Shown: in pieces, positions 1 through 9,228 of the stretch | Layout of the letters: every line of letters begins with the position of its first letter | Position numbering within the stretch: position 1 is the first letter of the stretch | The notes under the pieces: model-generated | Database searches by the model: none | What the model was told of the DNA's origin: nothing | Seen by the model: the letters and a program-made list of their open reading frames with translations, nothing else | Made by a program: the position numbers and the translations under genes | Assembly (NCBI GenBank): GCA_012064415.1 | Contig: SSNU01000050.1 | Span: 1 to 21,668, forward strand | Direction: 5' to 3' | Origin: Gyrodactylus bullatarudis | Taxonomy: Eukaryota; Platyhelminthes; Monogenea; Gyrodactylidea; Gyrodactylidae | DNA length: 21,668 nt

Positions 1-1190
1 ATAAAGCGGTATAAGTTCTTCGACCTCTTTCGCAGCTTTCGTCTTCAAATTAGCGTGTTTTGTGATGAATGCTTCTGGATATCCATTCTTTATTAAGAGA
101 TTTTTCAGGATTTCTTTGTCTTGCTTTGTGTTGATCTCAGATGTCAATCGGTCATATTCATAGTAGATAGAATTGCTTCATGGAGCTTTGTTCGAGGACA
201 AGAAAGGTATCATCCAGGTTGCGTGCATAAAAACGGGAATGACTGATTAGGCTACTCATCTCACCAAATTCAAGGGATGCAAGAAACATATCAGCCAAGA
301 GAGGACCAATTGGACTGCCCATTGCAACCCCATCTCTTTGTTTGTAGTAATTTCCGGCTAATTTGAAATCTATGTTCTGGGTAGTCATCATTATCAATTC
401 AGCAACAACGTCTGAATGGATACCGCAAATGGAAGAAAAAGTATTAATTTTTTCACAAATAAACTTAACCGTTTCTTTCAGCGGGATATTAGTAAATAAA
501 TGACATCAAACGAAACCATTTGCTACCCTTCACAATTGACATATCTAAGTTTGTTCACAAATTCCAAGGAGTTCTTGACAGAGAATTTGCACAATTTGTT
601 TCTCAATGGGGATGATATTCCAGTCAACCATTTGATGATTTTGTGTTGTGGTGTTGCTGACATGTCAAGATTCGGTCTGTAATGCAAGCCATGGATTAAA
701 TCTTTATTGACTTTGGGAAGCAGATAAAATCTTCCAATGTCTTATGTTGGTCTTATTGAATCACCTGTTATCTCATCAATATAGCCATTCTGTAGAAGGC
801 TTTCAACTTTTTTAGAGATGGCCTTTCCAAAACATTTGATTCGTCTTAATGCTGTTTCAGGTTCCGTTGGTCGAAATCTAAATTGATCCTAGAGAAGAAT
901 CTTGACTTTTTGTTTGTAATCGTTCATGCCGAAAACTGCAATACCTGTCCCTTTCTCCAGATGACATAACAGCACATCAGGGTTCTTTCTCAAGTCACTT
1001 ATAGCTTTGAAATGACTTTTTTTAAGATAATGAAATTCAGTATTCCTCTAGACATGGTGTTAAATCGGTCGCGGGATTCTTGCGAACTTGCTTTAATGTC
1101 ATCCGTCCTGTCTAAGGCTGAGAACTTGTTTAGCATGCAACGAAAGGCTGGTACCTGCAAGATTAAGAATTTATTTCTAACTGATAAGAA
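1..1190 (-). pseudogene. Penelope-like element copy A, degenerate reverse transcriptase ORF
   Basis: Minus-strand PLE reading frame, broken and running off the window start. From about 1190 downward it reads a PLE N-terminal region (NPDVLLCHLEKGTGIAVFG near 930-985), then FRFRPTEPETALRRIK, LLPKVNKD, IKWLTGISSPLRNKLCKFSV, VSFDV/LFTNIPLKETVKF, DGVAMGSPIGPLLADMFLAS and LDDTF, the usual PLE RT block order. Breaks: an in-frame TAG at 523-525 just before the MVSFDV motif, a frameshift near 500-506 between VSFDV and LFTNIP, another stop near 890, and an internal deletion near 165-172 that joins LVLEQSSMKQF to a downstream EYDRLTSE-like stretch present in copy C about 80 residues later. The catalytic box reads NLDD rather than YLDD. 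It resembles copy C much more than copy B. Family assignment is secure; the element is clearly inactive. Confidence 0.88.
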
Positions 1191-1562
1191 CAACGATTCC
1201 TGATAAGATGCTCGAAAGAATCATATTACGAATATATTTCGGTTCAGCATGAAAATAAAAAATGAAAATTGTGCTTGAAAATAATTGCTCAATCCATACT
1301 TCACTAACATTGGTTATTATTTTTGGAACAGAGAGGTAAAAAATACCTTTTCCATCAAACAATTTACTTAACGCGAGTCATCATGTGTTAAATTAACAGT
1401 ATTTGAAATTTATTTTCTAGATTCGAGATCCCTTCATTTCTATTATTTGATATTCTTTTTTCTAGTTTCACTTTGAAACTTAAACACCAACACAAATTAA
1501 CAATTTTAGGAAAAGAATTCTGAACCAAATTCTTGAAAATTGAATTCCCGGTAAACTAACTT

Positions 1563-1760
1563 TCATTAAAAATTTTATCAAGTTAGCCAGTATAAGAATT
1601 AGCATTGGATGTAACCTTTCTAAATATGCTTCTACTTCGACTTCGTTCAATTCTAGAACATAGTCCGGAATAATTTTTTTACAGCCTGCCTCAAGTAAAT
1701 TCAATATCGCAAGCATTGCCGTGTCTCCGTCAGTTATTGCGTTTGTTAATTCATTAATTC
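1563..1760 (-). other. Candidate exon or decayed ORF, function unknown
   Basis: A minus-strand open frame runs through this stretch and translates to a plausible amphipathic protein (for example NAITDGDTAMLAILNLLEAG and LELNEVEVEAYLERLHPM). It is bounded by a fair acceptor (pyrimidine-rich run ending in CAG just upstream of 1760) and a GTTAGT donor just past 1563; the 198-nt length keeps phase 0 at both ends. I do not recognise the family. It is on the same strand as the MyTH4-FERM gene but too far away to link. It could equally be a piece of a mobile element or a chance frame. Confidence 0.28.
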
Positions 1761-2039
1761 TCTGATTTGTAAAACAAATAATGTATTGCCCAGTTTTTAT
1801 ATTTCTAGCTTAATCAATAATTATTTTACTCGAAATTTATCTTTTCTAAGTTCTCTAAAATTATATCCAAGCAATTTTGAAAAGGATTGAATTTTGTTTT
1901 TAGATAATTTGTGTATAATCCGTTGAGTGAAAGACAGGAATATTCTAAATCAATTCCTTTTTCTTCTTTAGCCCTATTCAAAGGGAAGATTAAAAGTTAT
2001 AGAAAAAATGTTTTATAAATTAAACTTTCCAATAATTAT

Positions 2040-2165
2040 ATATATATGTTACATTGAAAATGGGAAATCAGTGAGTGGACAGAAATCACTAGTGAAAGTG
2101 GGAAACCAGGGAAAATGAAATTAATTCTTCCCATTTTCACTAGGTTTTCCCTGAAATCATATATC
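2040..2165. repeat. Short imperfect inverted repeat after a TA microsatellite
   Basis: After a (TA)n run near 2038-2048, the segment AGTGAAAGTGGGAA (about 2090) can pair with TTCCCATTTTCACT (about 2138), and CAGGGAAAA (about 2107) can pair with TTTTCCCTG (about 2152). The two pairings are mutually exclusive. This may be the end of a small DNA element; no target duplication was found. Otherwise 1770-2230 shows nothing recognisable. Confidence 0.4.
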
Positions 2166-2237
2166 AAGTGTATTATATATTCTAGATATATGCTTAAAAG
2201 ACATTAACTATCATATATGTCATACACATACTCGAAA

Positions 2238-2438
2238 CCCCGATCTGAACCCTATTAAGAACTTGTGGGGAATTTTATCTCAGAAAATTTACTCCCAAGG
2301 AAGAGTATTTTTAAACAGGCCAGAGCTCATCAAGAAGATTGGAGATTAATTCCCAATGAGACTTTAGCTATTTTATATTGCTCTATGTCGAAAAGATGTC
2401 TAAGAGTAGTAGAAGGAAAAGGAGATTTTACTAAATAA
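2238..2438 (+). pseudogene. Tc1-like transposase, C-terminal remnant
   Basis: The plus strand reads PDLNPIKNLWGILSQKIYSQ, the signature around the third catalytic acid of Tc1/mariner DDE transposases, then after a frameshift near 2340 reads IPNETLAILYCSMSKRCLR and ends VVEGKGDFTK before a stop at about 2438, matching the usual Tc1-family C-terminus. The family motif is NPIENLW; here codon 2257-2259 is AAG, so the catalytic Glu is Lys. The N-terminal DNA-binding region and first two Asp residues are missing. With the frameshift, the copy is dead. No terminal inverted repeats were recognised. Confidence 0.85.
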
Positions 2439-2439
2439 A

Positions 2440-2944
2440 AGTGAACAAATATGTTTTGTCGTTTTCTAATTCAATGAAAAAAAAGGAAATTTGTATTTTT
2501 AAGAATATCAATGAACCAATATGTTCGGGAGTAATCATATATAGAAGAGTGAGAAATTTCCTTTTCAATGGTATATTTACATCTTGAAGGTATTTTTAAT
2601 AAATGAGCTAGAAGCAATTTCAAGTGAATAAATTCATTTTGTTGACCACTATATATATACTCGAATAAATAAATACAGGGAAAGAGGGGAAGTATTTATT
2701 AATTATATTTTTTCAAATAAAAGTCAATCGCAAGTTAGTGAATGATGACAGCGAGATCCACATAAACGGCTACTTTTTTACATTTGCAAGTTTGTTTTTG
2801 ACAGGTTTTTACACAGTAACATTTAAATAAACCTTGGCCACCTATCAATGAGAATTTGGCATTTAGCTGTCAGTATACTTATAAGTAGTCACGTAAATTT
2901 TATTCATAGTTATTATAAAATTTTTAATAATATTATTCCTGATT
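2440..2944. other. AT-rich stretch without recognisable genes
   Basis: Contains short TA runs (about 2651) and frequent stops in all frames. The first 100 bases may include the 3' end of the Tc1-like copy. Nothing else identified. Confidence 0.5.
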
Positions 2945-3425
2945 ATATGTTACTCGCTAAAGTTATCCCTATTGCTAAACCCAATTGTAATGACTTTAGA
3001 CCCATACACCTTCATGAAAATTATTGACTCAATTCTTTTCATTAAAGTTCTAGGTATATTTGACATAAAAAAATAGATGAAAAAATAGATCCTGATCAAC
3101 AATGGATTCTGTAGAGGCATATCCTGCCAGACTAATATCTTTAATTTCTTGAATTATGTATCATTTCTTAACAAGGATAAAAAGAAATCTATCGTAATTT
3201 ATATTGACTAAAGCCTTTGACAAAATCTATATTCACAAAATTATAGAAATCTGTCATCACCACGGAGTATGTTCATATATCCTAGAAATGCTAAAAATAT
3301 ATCTAACGTAACGTAAACAATATGTTTCCTTCGAAAATAAAGACGCATTACTGGAATTAATTACCTCAGGTGTACCACAAGGCTCCAAAGTAGGTCCTCT
3401 ACTATTCAATATTGTTTTTTCTCAA
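2945..3425 (+). pseudogene. Jockey/CR1-like LINE reverse transcriptase fragment
   Basis: Frames on the plus strand give, in order, KVIPIAKPNCNDFRPI (fingers), RGISCQTNIFNFLNYVSFLN, YID followed by KAFDKIYIHKIIEICHHHGV, a RKQYVSFENKD segment, and ITSGVPQGSKVGPLLFNI (3367-3411), the conserved GVPQGS box of non-LTR RTs. Several frameshifts and stops interrupt it, and the YxDD catalytic box is not reached. A related copy of the central part lies in the opposite orientation at 8936-9180. Family level is inferred from motifs only; Jockey, CR1 and related clades cannot be separated here. Confidence 0.82.
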
Positions 3426-3475
3426 AAAAATAAAGGCCTTATTTGTGAAACGCTTGGCATCATCTTCTTAATTTT
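3425..3475 (-). repeat. Short dispersed motif with AAGGCCTT core, copy 1
   Basis: AAATAAAGGCCTTATTTGTGA followed by ATCATCTTCTT is closely matched at 12241-12290 (AAATAAAGGCCTTATTCGTGA then ATCATCTTCAG). Read on the minus strand both give a GAAGATGAT...AATAAGGCCTTTATT string. Probably the end of a retroelement family, but the parent element is not identified. Confidence 0.5.
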
Positions 3476-3489
3476 TTTTACAATATCAA

Positions 3490-3690
3490 TAGAATTCTAC
3501 TCATCAAAAAGTGTCTCACTCCTCAAAGTCTTCCTGGACTACGTGATCGATACAGAATACAAGGAGAAATCAAAAATCTGGCAATCTTCACGAGAAGCAA
3601 AAAATTATTTGAAAAGTAACCAAATATCATAAAACGAATGAGTTTATTTGAATTCAAGAAAGAAATTAACTCGAGATTCCTTAACTAAAA
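3490..3690 (+). pseudogene. LINE ORF2 C-terminal fragment
   Basis: The plus frame from 3497 reads LLIKKCLTPQSLPGLRDRYR, then GEIKNLAIFTRSKKLFEK, a TAA at 3617-3619, and RMSLFEFKKEINSRFLN. The spacing and the final FKKEI-type helix look like the end of ORF2 in Jockey/CR1-type LINEs. It directly follows the RT fragment after a jump, so probably the same family with the middle deleted. Family identity is an inference; the domain has no catalytic motif. Confidence 0.5.
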
Positions 3691-3867
3691 CCAAAAAAAA
3701 TGTTTAACTTATTTCCTTAACTATGAAAGATGTATATATATCTAGAAGTAATGAGTTAAAAAAGTTAAATAAAAATAAAATCTCAAGTCTAAGCTCACCT
3801 GTTGGATCTAATTCATCACAGCATGAAGTGTAATCAATAATGATCACTGATCACATAATTGCTCTAA

Positions 3868-4210
3868 AAAATAGCTAGAAACTGTATCCCTGCTAGGACT
3901 CCAGGTAAATGCAGACCAATAAAAATACTTACTAACTCAAAAATTCATAGAAACTTTTTTATTCAAAACAAAAACTCATTCCAAAAGCTCAAAATAAGAA
4001 CCTCTAGAGATAAAACTATCCTTCAGCAAACAATAGCTACCTCTGAATATATTGCTAAAAAGAATAGTTTAAATCAAAATAAAGATTTCAATTTATATCC
4101 ACCTCATAATGCTGAATCTCAGACAATAAGTCATAATAATAATTTTCTACCTCGATCAAGAAACTCTTTCATTTCTTCTAGTCAAAACCCAGCCCCAGAT
4201 ATCACTGCGA
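3868..4210 (+). pseudogene. LINE ORF1-like fragment fused to antisense PLE
   Basis: An open plus frame (3868 to a stop at 4267-4269) has no start codon nearby and reads TPGKCRPIKILTNSKIHRN and KLKIRTSRDKTILQQ, a pattern I associate with ORF1 (gag-like) proteins of LINEs (PGKCRPIKV... then RDKTxxQQ). It is Asn/Ser-rich afterward. At about 4205 the frame passes into sequence that is antisense to PLE copy B, so the two elements abut there; the exact junction is uncertain. No zinc knuckles are present in the remnant. Confidence 0.5.
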
Positions 4211-5480
4211 GTACAAGCAACTTTTTGTTCTTCTTTCAACAGGAGGAATGTATCATCAACGTAGCGTAAATATAGATGGGCCTCATTGTTTGTACTAGTC
4301 ATCTTAGTTGATTCTATAGACGCCAGGAATATATCAGATCGGACCCAGGGGAGTTCCCATAGCGAAACCGTCTTTCTGCCGGAAATAAGATCCATCAAAT
4401 TTGAAGTCTATGTCTTGGACCGTCATGAAAATGAGTGAGCAAATCTCATCAGCTGTCATTGAAATGGTTGAAGGATCCTCACTCTTAATTAATTCTGGGT
4501 GCTCAGAGAGTTTCGTTTGTATGAAGTCAACAGTTTCTTTGAGGGGAACATTGGTGAAGAGGGACGATACGTCAAAGGATACCATCTAGCCAGTGAACGG
4601 ATTTTTGTTTCTGAGTCTGGAAAGGAAATCATAAACATTAAAAACCGAATGTGGACATAGATGATCTCTCAATGGTTTCAAAACGTCGGCCAACCATTGA
4701 ACTAGACCGTGTTGTGGACTTGGCGTCATGTCCAGGATAGCACGAAATTTTAGTTCATCGGTACCCTTGTGGATTTTCGGTAGGAGGTAAAGGAGACATA
4801 TTCCAGGACCATTCGGACGTATGCTATTGGCTGTCTTTTGTGACATGAATTTCTTTACAACTGAGAAGTCAATTTTCCTGTTTATTGAGGCTAGGAACTG
4901 TCGAGCTATCTGAACATTCGGACATCACTGATGAGTAGTCTTCCCTTCCGGTAGCATTCATCAGCGTTCAGTATGGCGATTCCTGAGCCTTTATCCAGAT
5001 TTGAGATCAGCACGTTGGGATTGTTGTGGAGTGTGGCGAGAGCTTGGTAGTGGGCAGCTTTTAGATATGGGAAATCAATCTTCTGTTGTTTGTATTGGAC
5101 CCTGGCATCATTAAGGACTGTGTTAAATCTTTCACGGAGTTGTTTGGTAGAAGCAGTGAGATTTTTGAGTTGGTTGTGGAGTAATTCGAACCCGAGGTCA
5201 GTTTCTAGGTTCATATTTCTTCTGTTGGGAACACAAAATTTAGGGCCAAGACAACTTCTAAGGGTTCTTGGGACAGCCTAATATTACTTAGGTTGAAAAC
5301 GTAGTTCTCGGGGTTTTCAGGAAAGGATATATCTTCAGGACGATTTGCAATGCTCAAGTTCAGGGACTTGGAGTTGGCGCGCGCATCGGTCACTAGTTGA
5401 ACGTAATATAGTCTTAAAATGATAAAATTTAGTCTTCTCCTTAAACAACAGAATTTACATCCAAAAAGATGGGGTGGCAA
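4205..5480 (-). pseudogene. Penelope-like element copy B, RT region, 3'-truncated
   Basis: Minus-strand PLE of a subfamily different from A and C. In order: YVFNLSNIRLSQEPLEVVLA (N-terminal conserved block), a frameshift at about 5211-5214, LLHNQLKNL and NPNVLISNLDKGSGIAIL, a second frame change around 4850-4906, LYLLPKIHKGTDELKFRAI, an in-frame TAG at 4586-4588, MVSFDVSSLFTNVPLKETV, DGFAMGTPLGPI, a deletion of about 5 nt near 4334-4345, then DIFLASIE and LRYVDDTFLLLKEEQ. Catalytic YVDD is intact but the frame is not. Sequence ends near 4205 before the thumb and GIY-YIG endonuclease, where a LINE ORF1-like piece begins. Inactive. Confidence 0.88.
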
Positions 5481-5553
5481 TGCGATCTTTCATGGAAAAG
5501 ATGGAGTCATGAAATCTTAGACAAACTTAGACAAGCAAAAAATAATTAGATTT

Positions 5554-5672
5554 TGAAATGAAAAATTTATAGAACATTGCATATGTTCTGCTTTACAATA
5601 TTCATTTTAATATGGAGAAGTTGATAGAAATTAATCTTCTCTCAAAATATGCATAATAATTTAATATTTATA
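5554..5672. repeat. Dispersed repeat, copy 1 (partner 9441-9559)
   Basis: About 119 bp aligns without gaps (constant offset 3887) to 9441-9559, for example CATATGTTCTGCTTTACAAT in both. Roughly four fifths of positions agree by eye. It interrupts the stretch between PLE pieces B and G. On the minus strand both copies encode a similar short peptide (KMNIVKQNICN versus KMKIVKQNICV), which may be chance. Identity of the family unknown. Confidence 0.7.
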
Positions 5673-5744
5673 TCTAAAGATCTAATTTAAACTTCTTTGT
5701 GCATTGTCTTTAAGGTTCTTAGTGAGAACAAGTTTATACATTAA

Positions 5745-6060
5745 ACGTTCGAAGCCACTTTGTCTTCAATTTCATTTTTTTCTCTTAGGAATGCAAAAAT
5801 TGGACCCGAGGGATAGGATTTCTTTCTGTTCCTTAAATAATTCAATATCTGTTAAGTTGAAGATTCTTTAAACAGGCTATCATAGTTATGGTTCATTATA
5901 GATTCATATAGATTATTAAATTCAGTATCGACGTTTTTAAGTACCATTTTATTCGCAATGAAATTAAGTAAGAACTGGATTCTTCCTTCAATTTTACGAA
6001 TTTCCTCTTTCACTTTTAAAATGACATGTTCTTGTTTATGATAACGGATATCTCAAGGAA
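5745..6060 (-). pseudogene. Penelope-like element N-terminal fragment (piece G)
   Basis: Starting in the 44-bp leader repeat and running downward, the minus strand reads DIRYHKQEHVILKVKEEIRK, IEGRIQFLLNFIANKMVL, a stop near 5864, then GPIFAFLREKNEIEDKVASN. Lysine-rich helices followed by a FAFLRE block look like the N-terminal domain of PLE polyproteins. It sits head to tail behind copy C. It could be the N-terminus of copy B (same strand, in order, separated by the 5554-5672 repeat) or of a second C-type element; sharing the leader with C favours the latter. Confidence 0.55.
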
Positions 6061-6087
6061 TTTTCTTCCAGTAACACTCGGGATATT
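6044..6087 (-). repeat. PLE leader / pseudo-LTR repeat, copy next to piece G
   Basis: ACGGATATCTCAAGGAATTT and the bases after it match 8000-8043 over 44 bp with only a CT/TC difference. In both places the repeat lies immediately 5' (minus sense) of PLE coding sequence and enters it in the same frame (DIR...). Upstream in both, after about 50 diverged bases, comes an AGTTATAAAG match. This fits a pseudo-LTR between tandem PLE copies; a long target duplication is the alternative. Confidence 0.7.
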
Positions 6088-6140
6088 TTCTAATTCTAAT
6101 GAACTATTCATTAAGAGGATTTAGAAGACGAGTGAATATT

Positions 6141-6181
6141 TAGTTATAAAGCTTATATTTCACCGGTTCTCATCAGACTAT
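6141..6181 (-). ncRNA. Hammerhead-like motif 1, in copy C 3' terminal region
   Basis: Minus strand: CTGATGA (6170-6176), eight bases GAACCGGT, GAAAT (6157-6161), then ATAAGCTTTATA. Fitted to a type I hammerhead, stem III pairs AUA with UAU, the residue before cleavage is A after U (UH rule), and stem I pairs AUAG-U with A-CUA on either side (four contiguous pairs plus an A-A mismatch). Stem II is almost absent (eight bases). It lies downstream of the copy C stop codon in sense orientation, where PLE terminal repeats are known to carry hammerheads. Activity is unknown. Confidence 0.58.
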
Positions 6182-6297
6182 TACACCGGCTAGATATATA
6201 TAGCAAAATGTTTGAAAAATCGAAATCCTCTGATTGGTTCTTTTAATTTGGAGTATTGAAGGAAAGGCGGGCCAGAGTAGATGGTCTGTATCCATGA

Positions 6298-8000
6298 TCA
6301 TTGCTTTCTCTTTACGTATCTGTCCAATGTTGGTTGCCCACTGAGACTTTTACGTTTTCTACCTCTTTTACCATTTGCAGGTGCAGCCTTTTTCAGATCT
6401 CCGATACTGCTAATTATAGGTTGAGAACTAATTCGATTATCAACGACCGTTGACATTTCTGTATTTGCACTTTCATTCTCAATCATAATTGTTGTTGGGG
6501 CAGATTGGAGTTGATCATAATGAGACGTAGTTTCAACTACTTGCTCTTTGGGTTCAATTATTACTCCGACTTCATTTCCATTTTGTTTCTGAGTTGAACT
6601 AGCAATAGGAAAATCTTTAAGTAGCTTTTCCGCTCTTTCAAGCTTACTTTTGTTTGTAAATCGACTTTTACCTGTTAGTCCTAGCTTTGTTGCAAGAATC
6701 TTCTGTTTACATAAGACTGGATTCAATTTCTTAATGAAGTGGGCCTCAGCTTTCTTCAAGGAATCTAATTTCATCTTGCGCGGGTCACTAGGGTTTGCTT
6801 GAAACAGGATGCTGAAGTTGGTCACATCAGCCATGTGATTTGTATCACGAAGGTGTTTTTGAACAGCAGAACCTTTGTTACCTGGGCTCAAGTGTTCTTT
6901 GATTCTTGCCTTTACTGGTCTCACTGTTTGGCCCACATACGTCGATCCACATTTGCACTTGAACAAATATATAACGCCTTTCTTCTCAAGCCATGGGACA
7001 GGATCCTTGTTGAGGTCAGGTATAAGTTTAGTTGTTCTTGGCAGTATCTGTAGTTTGTGGCCTGGGAATGCTCTCTTAGTTATTTCAAAGAGCTTGTTGT
7101 TCAATATTTGGTGAGCTGCATTCCCTTTGAAGGGAACTCTCAAGTAAATCGGGGTGAGCTCCTCAATCTCTTTGTCTGCTTTTGCTTTCAGATTTGAGTG
7201 TTTATCAATAAATGCTTCTGGATAGCCGTCCTTTATTAATAATTCTCTCAGTACCTGTTTATCTTCTTTCTTGTAAACTTCTGAAGTTAATCTTTCTATT
7301 TTCATGTACTCATTTCTCATAAGACTCTTCTTTTGACACGAAGGACTGAAACTTAGAAAAGGCATAAACTGCGTTGGCACTGATTTCTTCCTATAGATTC
7401 TAGTCTGAGCAGTTTCATTCGACTTTGTTACCAACACATCAAGAAAGTTCAAGGACATCAGATGTTCGTCTTCCTTTGTGAATTCGATACCGTGATGCAT
7501 TGAATTCAGTTTTTGTAGAGTCGATTCGACATCATTGCTTTCCTCCAGGACGAGAAAGGTGTCATCAAGGTAACGTGTGTAAAAACGAGCTTCACTGATT
7601 AGATCATTCATTTGACAACTTTCAAGAGAGGCAAAAAAACAGATCCGCGAGGAGGGGCCCGATAGGACTTCCCATTGCCACACCGTCTATTTGCTTGAAG
7701 TAACAGCCTGCAAATTTGAAGTCAATATTTTGTACTGTCATTAAAATTAATTCTGATACAACATCTGAAGGAACACTGCAAATAGAGGGAAATTCATTAA
7801 GCTTGTTACTTATAAACTTAACTGTTTCTCTCAGAGGGACATTTGTAAATAGAGAGCTAAGATCGAACGACACCATTTTTGTTGACTGAAAATTGACATT
7901 TCTCAGTTTATCGACAAATTCGGCTGAATTCTTAACTGAATATTTACAAAGTTCATTCTCTAAAGGAGTCAAGATTTCTGTTAGCCATTTCACCATTTCA
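6298..8000 (-). pseudogene. Penelope-like element copy C: RT plus GIY-YIG endonuclease, nearly intact 3' two thirds
   Basis: PLE polyprotein that would prime reverse transcription at a nicked chromosomal site. From 8000 downward: DIREMVKWLTEIL, VSFDLSSLFTNVPLRETVKF, DGVAMGSPIGPLLADLF, ARFYTRYLDDTFLVLEE (YLDD at 7561-7572), thumb region, GVIYLFKCKCGSTYVG (about 6930-6978) and AEAHFIKKLNPVLC with the likely catalytic Glu of the GIY-YIG domain, then a basic tail with GKRGRKRK, a probable nuclear signal, ending at 6298. The only frame break seen is one extra T in a run of seven (7633-7639), joining two frames of 124 and 461 codons. The N-terminal third is missing: the leader repeat joins straight to the RT palm. 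Best-preserved element in the window; whether the T7 run is real or a sequencing error cannot be told. Confidence 0.92.
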
Positions 8001-8043
8001 CGGATATCTCAAGGAATTTTCTTCCAGTAACACCTGGGATATT
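8000..8043 (-). repeat. PLE leader / pseudo-LTR repeat, copy next to copy C
   Basis: Partner of 6044-6087. Here the repeat runs in frame (minus sense) into GAAATGGTGAAATGG, the start of the surviving RT of copy C, so the deletion of the N-terminal coding region has one end exactly at the repeat edge. At 8085-8100 GAGTTATAAAGTTTAAAG resembles 6140-6156. Confidence 0.7.
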
Positions 8044-8131
8044 GATTCCTTTCAAGACATTCCCGATTAAACTTCAATTGGCCATATGAGTTATAAAGTT
8101 TAAAGATAGAAAATAAAATTAATTGATTTAA

Positions 8132-8308
8132 ATTATTGATTTTGCCACTCAAGAAAAAACTGCTCAGACGTTAGGATTTGATGAGGCTGCAAAAGCTAAC
8201 GATATGTGTGATACACATTTGATGACAAAATATTTTGATGGGGTCACTTCATGTAAGATAGAATTTCGGTTTAATATCAAAAGAGGGATCTCTAAAAAAA
8301 TTAATTGA
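8132..8308 (+). other. Small open frame, unrecognised
   Basis: The plus strand is open for 58 codons between stops and reads ATQEKTAQTLGFDEAAKAND followed by MCDTHLMTKYFDGVTSCKIE. Composition looks more protein-like than neighbouring AT-rich frames, but there is no start near the beginning and no motif I recognise. It might be an exon or a pseudogene scrap. The surrounding 8310-8930 holds only short frames without recognisable content. Confidence 0.2.
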
Positions 8309-8756
8309 CGTACTTTTTAGGAGATATTTAAACATCTATTGACACGAGAGTAAAACTTCTATACAATTATTAGGACGTCTAGTGTAGTTGGTATGTATGC
8401 CTTCAGGTCAGTTCTAACTTTAATTGAAATTTTTAGTTTAATCTTGATAAATAAGGCACTCGACGTTTCAAAAAAAATGTGTTAGCTTATACATCCTTGA
8501 GTTTCATTATTTTATTATGTTTCTTTTGTAGCCAAGTTGTATGTGCTTCAAAAAAACAAGATTTCTCATTTATGTCGAGGGCCGCGACACAATTGACTTT
8601 ATTGTCCCTATTACAGTCTACGATTATTTTTTTTCTATGTTGGTTTTCAACACTAATGGGACATGGCGTTTCCATAAAGGAAAGCCATACACAAGTGATT
8701 ATTTTGCCTTTTTGTTATAAGTTATAGGTGGCTTCAATAATACCGTATAATTTCAT

Positions 8757-8800
8757 TGTGAACACACTATTTCTAGATGTGTCAGCCCCACATTCAAACA
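8757..8800. repeat. Short repeat, copy 1 (partner 9229-9352)
   Basis: GTGAACACACT and CTAGATGTGTCAGCCCCACATTC recur at 9229-9352 as GTGAACACACT and CTAGATGTGTTAAACCCACATTC, with about 75 extra bases between the two parts in the second copy. Probably fragments of one dispersed family lying either side of the minus-strand LINE piece. Confidence 0.5.
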
Positions 8801-8935
8801 TAGAGAAGAGTTTATGAAATCTGGAGCCTTATGGGATATCAGAAGTAATTAATTGAGGTAATGAATATTTTTTTCTCGAAGGACACATGTTATTAAAATT
8901 TAGTAAGATGTATTTTTACCATTTCTAGGAGATGT

Positions 8936-9180
8936 GAACATACTTCGTGGCGATGACAAATTTCAATAATTTTTTGAATATAAATTTTGTCAAAGGCTTT
9001 AGACAAGTAAATATAAATCACGAAATATTTCTTTTTATTCTTGTTAAGAAGTGAAACTTAACTTAAGAAATTAAAGATATTAGTCTGGCAGGATGTGCCT
9101 CTACAGAATATAGAAAAGAATTGAGTCAATGATGTTCAAGGGTGTTTTGTAAAGTCATCACTAGGGTCTCAAAAACGCTA
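8936..9180 (-). pseudogene. LINE RT fragment, inverted relative of 2990-3290
   Basis: The reverse complement matches the plus-strand LINE at 2990-3290: CATTGACTCAATTCTTTTC, CCTGCCAGACTAATATCTTT, AAAGCCTTTGACAAAAT and GTATGTTCA appear in the same order. The segment encodes the region around the KAFDKI box. It carries a deletion compared with the other copy just before the TTCTGTAGAGGCA match, and stops throughout. Confidence 0.75.
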
Positions 9181-9228
9181 AAATGACTTTTTTTACAGGA
9201 ATATAATTAGGGAAGCAATATCTAATAT

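Noticed and set aside
1197..1230. CTGATAAGATGCTCGAAAG between GATTC and GAATC, looking like another hammerhead
   Set aside because: The core has A instead of the essential G8 and there is no stem III or UH site at the right place; probably chance.
523..4588. Stops just before the MVSFDV motif in both copy A (523-525) and copy B (4586-4588), hinting at a programmed stop
   Set aside because: On alignment the two stops fall at neighbouring, not identical, codons, and copy C reads Lys there; independent mutations are simpler.
4920..4980. CTGATGA and its complement near the PLE copy B
   Set aside because: These lie in coding sequence of the N-terminal PLE region and lack a following GAAA at suitable spacing.
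6799..7114. Plus-strand frames across the copy C endonuclease
   Set aside because: They are antisense shadows of the PLE endonuclease.
8360..8410. TAGTGTAGTTGGTATGTATGCC, resembling a tRNA D-arm / A-box
   Set aside because: No acceptor stem, anticodon arm or B-box follows; not a tRNA gene.
8479..8727. Overlapping small frames on both strands (62 and 82 codons)
   Set aside because: No homology or splice context recognised, and the two frames overlap on opposite strands, so at most one could be real.
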